Assembly (NCBI GenBank): GCA_947258635.1
Contig: CAMYJM010000124.1
Span: 1-7,095, forward strand
Length of the DNA: 7,095 bases
Origin: an uncultured Acidimicrobiaceae bacterium
GTDB taxonomy: Bacteria; Actinomycetota; Acidimicrobiia; Spongiisociales; UBA5794
Reading direction: 5' to 3'
Shown here piece by piece: positions 1 to 6,051 of the stretch. Under the pieces are notes generated by a model, which was given only the letters and a program-made list of their open reading frames with translations, searched no databases and was not told the origin of the DNA. Each line of letters begins with the position of its first letter. Positions within the stretch are counted from its first letter, which is position 1. A program made the translations under genes and the position numbers.

Positions 1-522
1 GTTCCGCCGACGGCGGACGCCGACGGGCCGTACACGGGGGCCGTAGGTGCACCTGGGGTCTTTGACGGGTCGGGTTCGGTCGATCCCGATGGCACAATCG
101 TTGCCTACGACTGGGACTTCGGTGACGGGGGAACCGGCACCGGGGTGTCGCCGAGTCATATCTACGCTGCGGCCGGGACCTATACGGTGACCCTGACGGT
201 GATCGACAACGACGGCGCGACCGATACGGCCGCCTCGAGTGCCGCCATCGGGGCAGCCAATGTGGCCCCGACGGCGAATGCCAACGGCCCCTATACGGGG
301 ACGGCCGGGGTGGCTGTGGCCTTCGATGGGTCGGCTTCGGTCGATCCCGACGGGACGATCGTTGCCTACGACTGGGACTTCGGCGACGGGTCGACCGGCT
401 CCGGGGTGAATCCGAGCCATACCTATGCGGCGGCAGGGAGCTATGCGGTGTCGCTGACGGTCACGGACGACGGTGGTCTGAGCGATACGGCGACGTCCAG
501 CGCCGAAATCGATCCGGCGCCC
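1..522 (+). repeat. Two tandem PKD-domain repeats (first cut by window edge)
   Basis: Two copies of an approximately 88-codon unit, beginning at about base 1 and at 259. The second copy spans 264 bp; the first is one codon shorter at its linker. Both contain the VAYDWDFGDG core and an SH-x-Y-AAAG turn followed by the final strand. The motif order matches PKD (polycystic kidney disease) beta-sandwich domains. The first copy reads GAPGVFDG where the others read a GVxVxFDG-like strand, so it is slightly diverged there. Confidence 0.85.
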
Positions 523-2514
523 AATACTCCGCCCACGGCTGTCGACGACAGCTACTCCACAACTGCGGGAACCTCCCTGAACGTGGCGGCCCCGGGCGTG
601 TTGGGGAACGATTCCGACGCCGATGGTGACCCGCTGACCGCGGTGCTCGGCAGCGGCGTGTCGAATGGGTCGCTGACGCTGAACGCAAACGGGTCGTTCG
701 CGTATACGCCGAATGGCGGCTTCATTGGAACGGACTCGTTCACGTACGTCGCCAACGACGGAATGGCCGACTCCCTGCCGGCGACTGTGACCATCACCGT
801 CAACCCGGCCGGAACGGTGCAGGCGGTGAACGACTTCTACACGACCTCCGCCGACACTGCTCTGAGCGTGCCCGCTCCGGGGGTGTTGGCCAATGATTCC
901 TTCGGCCCAGACGTGTGGGCGTTCAAGAGGTCGAACCCGGCGAACGGGTCGGCCTCGATCAGCTACTCGGGTGCCCTTTCCTACACGCCGAACCTCGGCT
1001 TCACGGGGACGGACTCCTTCACCTACGACTTCTGGGATGGCACCAACACCAAGTGGTCGAATGTGGCGACGGTGACGATCGAGGTCGGCGGGGTCGTGAA
1101 TGTGGCGCCGACGGCTGATGCCGATGGTCCCTATTCCGGGACGGTTGGGGTGCCTGTGGCGTTCGACGGGTCGGGTTCGGTCGACTCCGACGGCACGATT
1201 GTCTCGTACGACTGGGACTTTGGTGACGGGTCGACGGGTAGCGGGGTATCGCCGAGCCACGCTTACTCGGCTGCCGGTTCTTATACGGTGACGTTGACGG
1301 TGACCGATGACGGTGGCGCGACCGATAGCGACTCGTCGACTGCGGATATTGCGGATGTGCCGAATGTGGCGCCGACGGCCAATGCTGACGGTCCCTATTC
1401 CGGGACGGTTGGTGTTGCGGTGTCGTTCGATGGGTCGGCATCCGCCGATTCCGACGGCACGATCGTCTCCTACGACTGGGACTTCGGTGATGGGTCGACG
1501 GGTAGCGGGGTGTCGCCTTCGCATGCTTACTCAGCTGCGGGGCTCTATACGGTGACGTTGACGGTGACCGATGACGGTGGCGCGACCGATTCCGACACGT
1601 CGACTGCAGATATTGCCGATGTTCCCAATGTGCCGCCCACGGCTGATGCCAATGGTCCCTACTTGGGAACCGCCGGCTTGCCCGTCACCTTTGACGGTTC
1701 GGGCTCGTACGATCCGGACGGCACGATCGTCTCCTACATGTGGAACTTCGGTGACGGGAACACCGGAACCGGAATGTCGCCCACGCATATCTATGCGGCC
1801 GAGGGGAGCTACACGGTGACCCTAACCGTCACGGACGACGGCGGCCTGACCGATTCGGACACATCAAGTGCGATCATCGATCCGGCCCCGAACGTGCCGC
1901 CGACGGCGGACGCGAATGGCCCCTATTCGGGGACCGTTGGGATAGCCGTGATGTTCAACGGTTCGGGTTCGTACGACACCGACGGCACCATCGTTTCGTA
2001 CATGTGGGACTTCGGTGACGGGTCGACGGGTACCGGGGTGATGCCGATGCACACCTACTCAGCCGCCGGTACCTACACGGTGACGCTGACGGTGACCGAT
2101 GACGACGGCGCGACCGATAGCGACACATCGAGTGCCGTCATCGAGCCGGCCAATCAGATCGTTGATCTCGATATCGACGACTTCCGGGCCCCGAACCGGA
2201 TCAGGCTCGACAGGTTCCGGCCCGTCGAGCTGAGGCTCAGGGTGGAGAACAACGGGAACGTGAACATAGTCGATGCCGGCTTCGGCGCGACCGCCACCAT
2301 CGTGGGGATGCAGGACGGCGATGAGATATTCAGCACCACCATTCCGATCTGGGATCCGCTTTCCGATGGCTCGACGCAGTTCGAGGTTGTGATCACCGAT
2401 CGCACGATCTTCGAGCCGGGCCAGGTCAAGTGGACGGCGACCCTCGACGTGCCCGGCGATGGCGATACCGATAAGGCAACGGAATACTCGACCGTCACCG
2501 ACAAGCGGGACTAG
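1..2514 (+). CDS. Modular PKD / cadherin-like repeat surface protein, 5' end outside window
   Basis: This is the C-terminal part of a large, presumably secreted or surface-exposed protein. The frame is already open at base 1, inside a PKD domain, so the true start and any signal peptide lie upstream; the GTG at 145 falls mid-domain and is not credible as a start. The visible 837 residues run in this order: PKD (1-86), PKD (87-174), two cadherin-like/VCBS-type domains (175-366), four PKD domains (367-717), then a CARDB-like domain (718-837). PKD units carry the typical YDWDFGDG core and the AGxYTVTLTVTDDGG strand. Such domains usually mediate adhesion, polysaccharide binding or spacing of a functional head; no catalytic domain is visible here. 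The protein ends in DKRD with no LPXTG, PEP-CTERM-like tail or terminal membrane helix, so if it is anchored the anchor is not in this part. It lies upstream of exopolysaccharide genes on the same strand but is separated from them by a hairpin. The domain family is secure; the function is not. Confidence 0.93.
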   Translation, partial: VPPTADADGPYTGAVGAPGVFDGSGSVDPDGTIVAYDWDFGDGGTGTGVSPSHIYAAAGTYTVTLTVIDNDGATDTAASSAAIGAANVAPTANANGPYTGTAGVAVAFDGSASVDPDGTIVAYDWDFGDGSTGSGVNPSHTYAAAGSYAVSLTVTDDGGLSDTATSSAEIDPAPNTPPTAVDDSYSTTAGTSLNVAAPGVLGNDSDADGDPLTAVLGSGVSNGSLTLNANGSFAYTPNGGFIGTDSFTYVANDGMADSLPATVTITVNPAGTVQAVNDFYTTSADTALSVPAPGVLANDSFGPDVWAFKRSNPANGSASISYSGALSYTPNLGFTGTDSFTYDFWDGTNTKWSNVATVTIEVGGVVNVAPTADADGPYSGTVGVPVAFDGSGSVDSDGTIVSYDWDFGDGSTGSGVSPSHAYSAAGSYTVTLTVTDDGGATDSDSSTADIADVPNVAPTANADGPYSGTVGVAVSFDGSASADSDGTIVSYDWDFGDGSTGSGVSPSHAYSAAGLYTVTLTVTDDGGATDSDTSTADIADVPNVPPTADANGPYLGTAGLPVTFDGSGSYDPDGTIVSYMWNFGDGNTGTGMSPTHIYAAEGSYTVTLTVTDDGGLTDSDTSSAIIDPAPNVPPTADANGPYSGTVGIAVMFNGSGSYDTDGTIVSYMWDFGDGSTGTGVMPMHTYSAAGTYTVTLTVTDDDGATDSDTSSAVIEPANQIVDLDIDDFRAPNRIRLDRFRPVELRLRVENNGNVNIVDAGFGATATIVGMQDGDEIFSTTIPIWDPLSDGSTQFEVVITDRTIFEPGQVKWTATLDVPGDGDTDKATEYSTVTDKRD
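523..1098 (+). repeat. Two cadherin-like / VCBS (tandem-95 type) Ig-like domains
   Basis: Two successive units of about 96 codons, at 523-813 and 814-1098, interrupt the PKD array. Each has the hallmark series: a VDDSY- or VNDFY-like start, a PGVLxND segment, a central FAYTPNGGFIGTDSFTY-type strand (LSYTPNLGFTGTDSFTY in the second), and a final VTITV- or VTIEV-like strand. The first carries a calcium-binding-style acidic loop, NDSDADGDPL. The second lacks it and reads NDSFGPDVWAF at that point. The family match, Big_9/Cadherin_5-like or VCBS repeat, rests on motif recognition. Confidence 0.8.
1099..2151 (+). repeat. Four tandem PKD repeats on a 264-bp period
   Basis: Copies start at 1099, 1363, 1627 and 1891, giving an exact 264-bp (88-codon) period; the last copy is 261 bp. 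All carry FGDG cores. The first two read YDWDFGDG; the last two read YMWNFGDG or YMWDFGDG, which marks two sub-types. The copies at 1099 and 1363 are close to identical in DNA. For example, 45 bases at 1282-1326 match 1546-1590 exactly, and 23 bases at 1126-1148 match 1390-1412. This suggests recent in-frame duplication or gene conversion. Confidence 0.9.
2152..2511 (+). other. C-terminal CARDB-like beta-sandwich domain of the PKD protein
   Basis: The last ~120 residues differ from the repeats. They begin with a VDLDIDDFRAPNRIRL-type strand, continue with a VELRLRVENNGNV strand, and end with a PGQVKWTATLDVPGDGDTD segment and a KATEYSTVT strand. The NNGN turn after a beta strand and the conserved W-T-A-T strand resemble CARDB (cell-adhesion related) or similar Ig-like domains that cap PKD arrays. 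The assignment is from pattern only. No anchoring or sorting signal follows; the protein stops 18 residues after the last tryptophan-containing strand region with a charged tail. Confidence 0.55.
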
Positions 2515-2536
2515 CCGGCCTCTCGAGCCAGCTGAT

Positions 2537-2565
2537 GCGGCCCAGGCTTCCGGAGCCTGGGCCGC
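2537..2565 (+). terminator. Perfect 12-bp hairpin, probable transcription terminator
   Basis: The arms GCGGCCCAGGCT (2537-2548) and AGCCTGGGCCGC (2554-2565) are exact reverse complements separated by a 5-base loop, TCCGG. The hairpin begins 22 bases after the stop codon of the PKD gene. No T-tract follows (next bases TCGGTGGG), so it is not a classical Rho-independent terminator. Strong GC hairpins without U-tracts are common after genes in high-GC bacteria, and it may alternatively protect the mRNA 3' end. Being symmetric, it could act on either strand, but only the + strand gene ends here. Confidence 0.7.
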
Positions 2566-2682
2566 TCGGTGGGCCCCGGTTCTCGGGTCGGCCACCTTCC
2601 GCTGAGGTGCAGCTACCCTATGTATTTGGCAGGAAGCAATTCTGCGCGACACAGTGGTGCCACTACCAATACGGGACGCCGG
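2566..2682 (+). promoter_or_regulatory. Spacer before the wzz-like gene; probable promoter region, elements weak
   Basis: This is the only non-coding stretch upstream of the polysaccharide gene pair and follows the hairpin, so a promoter is expected here. Candidate elements are weak. TACCCT at 2614-2619 fits TANNNT but has no convincing -35 box. TATGTA at 2619-2624 lies 16 bases after TTCCGC (2597-2602). TTGGCA at 2626-2631 is a fair -35-like hexamer with CACAGT (2650-2655) 18 bases downstream. A short inverted repeat, AGTGG-TG-CCACT, lies at 2653-2664. None is strong enough to name a transcription start. Upstream GTG (2569) and ATG (2620) codons are in frame with the downstream gene and could extend it. 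Confidence 0.3.
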
Positions 2683-4539
2683 ATGAAGATCTCACGCGAC
2701 GATGCTTATGAGCCCAATCCAGTGGAGGCCATCTGGCGGAGCCGCTGGCTGGTGCTGCTGATCGTTATCGTCGTCACCGCGCTGGGGGCCGCGTATGCCT
2801 ATTGGAGTCCGCCCCGCTACACATCCTCGGTGAGCGTTGTGATCCAGAACCCGGCCAACACCGCCTTCTTGAGCAGTGGGGCCCCCATCCGGGACGACAG
2901 ATACCTGGCAGACCAGGTCGACGTGATCGAGTCGGGAGCCGTCGCCGAGCGAGCGAGCGCGCTTCTGGCAGCGGATGATCCCTCCATTTTGATGTCCATC
3001 GAGGCCGTCGTGTCGGCAACATCGGTGTTTTCCAGTAGCGATACGAACGTTGTGACCATTGCTTTCACAACGGGGGAGCCGGCGGTCGCAGAGGCAGGTG
3101 CAGCCGCGATCGCCGCTGCCTACGAAGCCCTCGTCCGCACCGAGGCGGAGAGGAATCTCACCGAGGAACTTGCCCAAATCGATTCCGCGTTGGCGACAGT
3201 CGATGAGGAGACGGCGACGCTGCAGGCTGCCATCGAGACCAACCGTCTCGACAGCGGCTCCGCCGAAGAGATCAGGCAGCAGTTTGCGGCTGCCCTCGAC
3301 GAATTCCGAACGCTGACGAGTATGCCGCGGGACCAGCTCGATAGGCAGGTCGCCCTCGAAGACCTCAGCCAGCGGCTCCAGCTGCTCTCGGTTCTGCAGC
3401 AAAACGCATCCGCCCAGCCCGAGCTGGCGGCTTTGCTCCGGCAACTCGAGGACACTTTCCAGCTCCGCCGGGAGCTGGCCACTCGCCGGATAGAAGCGGA
3501 GCTCTCGGGACGGCTTGCCGCCAGCGGGACTGCCTTGGTGACTCCGGCTACGACTGCGGCCCGGAACACCCGTCCGGTTGTTTCGACGGGAATTGCCGCC
3601 GCCATTCTCGGGCTCATGTTGGGGGCTGCCCTGGCCTACTACCGAGCGGTTCGCCGCCCGACCTTCAGCGAACGTTCGCAGCCCGAGCCGATTCTCGGCG
3701 CGCCGCTCGTGGCAGACGTTCCGTCGTTTGGGGCCGAGAAGATCGGCTCTCTGGTGCCGGTCCGTGATGCGCCCACGACGGTTTCCGCCGAGTCGTTCCT
3801 CTTCGTCTCGACGGCCATCGATCTCCTCGGCGACGCCGCCGAGCGGCTCTCTTCGCTGCAATCGCCGACAGAACCGACCTCCCCGTCTGACGCCGGCCGG
3901 CGACGGCGCATTGTCGCTGTCGTATCCGCGATGATGGAAGAGGGCAGGACGGTCGTGGCAACCAACACGGCACTGGCCGCCGCCCGCGGCGGGCGCCACG
4001 TGTTGCTCATCGATGGGAGCGTCGGGGAAAACCGCGTTGCCGACATGCTCTTCCCGGCCTCGGGACGGCCTCGGCGTGGTCTTGCGGACATCGTCGAGGA
4101 AAGCGTCCGGCACGGAGTCAATTGGAGCGTGGTGTCTGAAGTCGGCGAGAACCTCGATTTCGTGGGGCGCGGCGCGGCCGACGTCGACGGAGCGACCCTC
4201 TTCCAGTCGCGAGAGGTCGGCGCCTTTTTCGACTGGGCCCGCAAGAACTACGACCTCGTCTTGTTGGACGTGCCGCCGATCACCCAGGCGTCCTGGGCCG
4301 GGGCCATCGTCCGTCACGCCGATGCCGCCCTTGCCGTTGTCCCTCATGGCAGCAAGGTGACGGCGGCGGCGGAGCTACGCGAGCGACTCATGTTCCTCGG
4401 GGTACCCCTGCTGGGCTACGTCTACAACATGGCGCCACTCCGGTCGGAGATGTGGTGGTGGCGCCTGCAGCGCGACGGTCGGGGCGATCGCAGCGAAGCC
4501 TTGGTCAACCCGATGATCAGCGGGGCCGCGTCGTCGTGA
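2683..4539 (+). CDS. Wzz-type polysaccharide co-polymerase fused to a degenerate BY-kinase-like domain
   Basis: This 618-residue membrane protein has the layout of polysaccharide co-polymerases that set the chain length of exopolysaccharide or capsule. A short cytoplasmic N-terminus leads to membrane helix 1 (about 22-41) and the Wzz-typical SPPRYTSSVSVVI strand. An extracytoplasmic region with probable coiled coil follows (about 154-272), then membrane helix 2 (about 299-319) and a cytoplasmic P-loop domain (about 330-590) resembling CpsD/CapB/Wzc. Walker B is recognisable (YDLVLLDVPP, D529). The Walker A position reads VSAMMEEGRTVVATN with Arg422 in place of the catalytic Lys. Walker A' reads LLIDGS (D444), lacking the second acidic residue. 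The EX2RX2R motif is lost (E370, L373, S376), and no tyrosine cluster ends the protein. It is therefore probably not an active tyrosine kinase. The ATG at 2683 was chosen because a weak GGGA lies six bases upstream and the N-terminus then has normal Wzz length; starts at 2620 or 2569 remain possible. The gene is followed after 22 bp by a polymerase/ligase gene, so the two are likely co-transcribed. Confidence 0.88.
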   Translation: MKISRDDAYEPNPVEAIWRSRWLVLLIVIVVTALGAAYAYWSPPRYTSSVSVVIQNPANTAFLSSGAPIRDDRYLADQVDVIESGAVAERASALLAADDPSILMSIEAVVSATSVFSSSDTNVVTIAFTTGEPAVAEAGAAAIAAAYEALVRTEAERNLTEELAQIDSALATVDEETATLQAAIETNRLDSGSAEEIRQQFAAALDEFRTLTSMPRDQLDRQVALEDLSQRLQLLSVLQQNASAQPELAALLRQLEDTFQLRRELATRRIEAELSGRLAASGTALVTPATTAARNTRPVVSTGIAAAILGLMLGAALAYYRAVRRPTFSERSQPEPILGAPLVADVPSFGAEKIGSLVPVRDAPTTVSAESFLFVSTAIDLLGDAAERLSSLQSPTEPTSPSDAGRRRRIVAVVSAMMEEGRTVVATNTALAAARGGRHVLLIDGSVGENRVADMLFPASGRPRRGLADIVEESVRHGVNWSVVSEVGENLDFVGRGAADVDGATLFQSREVGAFFDWARKNYDLVLLDVPPITQASWAGAIVRHADAALAVVPHGSKVTAAAELRERLMFLGVPLLGYVYNMAPLRSEMWWWRLQRDGRGDRSEALVNPMISGAASS

Positions 4540-4561
4540 GCGGGCCGAGCCGCCTCCCGCT

Positions 4562-5905
4562 ATGCCGCGTTTCCGTGCGGCCCCGCGGACTGACCCGGTG
4601 AGCAGCAGTTCGTCGATAGACGCCGCCCTCGGCTCCGTGCCGGTGGCTGACCAGGAGCCGGTGTTCGGTGGCGTTGATCGGCTGTACCTCTTTGTCGTGG
4701 CGCTGCTGCCGTGGGTGCCACGGCCGACCTTGGACGGTCCCACCAGCGTGCTGGCGCCGATGGCGATGGTGGGACTCGGCCTTCTATATGTCTTCTGGGC
4801 GGTCCAGGATGGTCCCCTCAGGCGGTCGGGTCGAGTTCGCACCGACCTGCTCATCCTGTCCCTGGTGGCGTTCGTCTGTGCCTATGCCCTTCAGATCGTC
4901 GTGGCCGCGAGGACCGCCGAGATGGAGCACCTCTTTTCACGTGTGCTCTTCTTTGTGGGCATCCTCGTCACCGTGGAGTGGCTCAGTCACCGTGATGTCA
5001 CTCTGCGTCAGGTCTACGGCGCGCTGCTGGTCGGCTTTGTCTCACTCTCCGGGCTGATCATCTTCCAGGGCGTCACCGGACTGGGGCTCTTCGAGCGGAT
5101 CGGTGCTGTCGGCAGATTTGGCGACCAGTTCCCTTTCTTCAGGAATTCAGGGGTTCCGCGGAGCTTTGGCGAGCTGGGGATCATCGCGTCGGCCGCATGG
5201 GCGTACTTGCTGACCCACGGGCGCCACCTCCGTCCGGTGCTCCGAATCGCTACGGTTGGTGTCGTTGTCCTGGCGGTGTCGATCACCCAGTCCCGCAGCC
5301 TCTGGGCGGCTTTCGGGTTGGTCACGCTCGGCTATTTGCTCCTCCGTACCAACTTCCGGGCAGGGGCTGCACAGCTCCTCGCGGTATTTGCGCTGCTGGC
5401 CCCCATCGCTGTCGACTTTGCGGTTCCTTTGCTCGAGAGCAATGCGGCGACCGCAGCGATCCTGGGCGAGCGCACGGCACGACGCAATGTGGACGAACGG
5501 CTAGTGGCGATCGACGCGGCGGTCGACTTGCTGGCGGAGGATCCGGCGCGTTCCCTGGCGGGATACGGTCGATCGGCGTGGTTAGATCGGGTCGAGGTTG
5601 TCGCCGGCGAACCGTTGGGGATTCACAACAACTACCTCGCCCACATGGTGTTCCTCGGTATCGTGGCGGGTGGCATGTCGATTCTCGTCCTCTACGTGGT
5701 ACCCACTTGGAGATTGACCACTCGCCCCGCACGCTCGCAGTCCCGCCTTCTGGTATTTCTGAGTGCAGTCGGCGCCTTCGTGAGCCTCAACTTTTACGAG
5801 GGATGGTTCTCCCCCACACTCTCTGTCGTCCTCGGCACACTATGGTTCGCCGCGTTTTCCCCGAGCGCCGAGGTGCTCCTTGCAGCTGAATCCGACCTGA
5901 AGTGA
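4562..5905 (+). CDS. O-antigen ligase / polysaccharide polymerase family membrane protein (Wzy_C type)
   Basis: This very hydrophobic 447-residue protein has about 12 predicted membrane helices: roughly 41-53, 62-81, 95-115, 124-141, 152-170, 203-218, 226-241, 246-262, 268-289, 357-380, 396-412 and 417-432. It shows the WaaL/Wzy signatures. These are an SRSLWAAF segment at the start of a helix (Arg245), a large extracytoplasmic loop (about 290-356) with a G-Y-G-R element, and HNNYLAHMVFLGIVAG (His355) after the loop. Family members join or polymerise undecaprenyl-linked glycans on the outer face of the membrane. Ligase and polymerase cannot be told apart from sequence alone, but the Wzz-like gene 22 bp upstream and the flippase nearby favour a polymerase. 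The start is uncertain: ATG at 4562 and in-frame GTG at 4598 both lack a clear ribosome binding site. The GTG would remove only 12 Arg/Pro-rich residues and leave all helices. The short spacing suggests translation is coupled to the upstream gene. Confidence 0.88.
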   Translation: MPRFRAAPRTDPVSSSSSIDAALGSVPVADQEPVFGGVDRLYLFVVALLPWVPRPTLDGPTSVLAPMAMVGLGLLYVFWAVQDGPLRRSGRVRTDLLILSLVAFVCAYALQIVVAARTAEMEHLFSRVLFFVGILVTVEWLSHRDVTLRQVYGALLVGFVSLSGLIIFQGVTGLGLFERIGAVGRFGDQFPFFRNSGVPRSFGELGIIASAAWAYLLTHGRHLRPVLRIATVGVVVLAVSITQSRSLWAAFGLVTLGYLLLRTNFRAGAAQLLAVFALLAPIAVDFAVPLLESNAATAAILGERTARRNVDERLVAIDAAVDLLAEDPARSLAGYGRSAWLDRVEVVAGEPLGIHNNYLAHMVFLGIVAGGMSILVLYVVPTWRLTTRPARSQSRLLVFLSAVGAFVSLNFYEGWFSPTLSVVLGTLWFAAFSPSAEVLLAAESDLK

Positions 5906-6051
5906 TTTCGCGCTGCGGCTACGCCTTCGAATGGCCGGCGGCCATGGTCCCCGGATTCGGCCGAGTAGTCGCTAGCCGCGAGGCGCTCTCCGGCTCAGAT
6001 GAATAGCGAGGAACTTGATCCGCATCGTCGCCTCGGCCGTCGTCTGCGGCG
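5906..6051. other. Convergent intergenic spacer with short inverted repeat
   Basis: This 146-bp gap lies between the stops of the polymerase-family gene (+) and the flippase gene (-), so terminators for both would be expected here. The best structure I see is ATGGCC-GGC-GGCCAT at 5931-5945 (6-bp stem). It lies within a looser outer pairing of CGAAT (5928-5932) with ATTCG (5955-5959). There is no T-rich tract. I see no credible coding sequence, RNA gene or attachment site in this gap. Confidence 0.4.
5931..5945. terminator. Short GC hairpin, possible terminator between convergent genes
   Basis: The arms ATGGCC and GGCCAT are exact reverse complements around a 3-base loop, 25 bases after the polymerase-family stop codon. 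The stem is only 6 bp with no U-tract, so the call rests mainly on position. It could also be chance in GC-rich sequence. Confidence 0.3.

Noticed and set aside
145..147. GTG at 145 as the start of the PKD protein
   Set aside because: The frame is open from base 1 and encodes a normal PKD N-terminal half before 145, so a start there would cut a domain in two.
1..2151. Regularly spaced repeats as a possible CRISPR or satellite array
   Set aside because: The periodicity is 264 bp, in frame, and explained fully by tandem PKD domains; no short direct repeats with unique spacers occur.
2059..2652. Minus-strand open frame of 197 codons spanning the end of the PKD gene and the hairpin
   Set aside because: It overlaps the coding strand of the last PKD and CARDB-like domains and crosses the terminator hairpin. 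The translation shows no recognisable family.
2653..2664. AGTGG-TG-CCACT inverted repeat as an operator
   Set aside because: The arms are only 5 bp and not clearly placed relative to a confirmed promoter. It is mentioned in the spacer entry but not called as a binding site.
2692..4347. Long open frame (551 codons) on the minus strand opposite the Wzz-like gene
   Set aside because: It is antisense to a gene with clear Wzz and P-loop features. Its translation is rich in Arg/Gly/Asp with no domain pattern, typical of a codon-bias shadow in GC-rich DNA.
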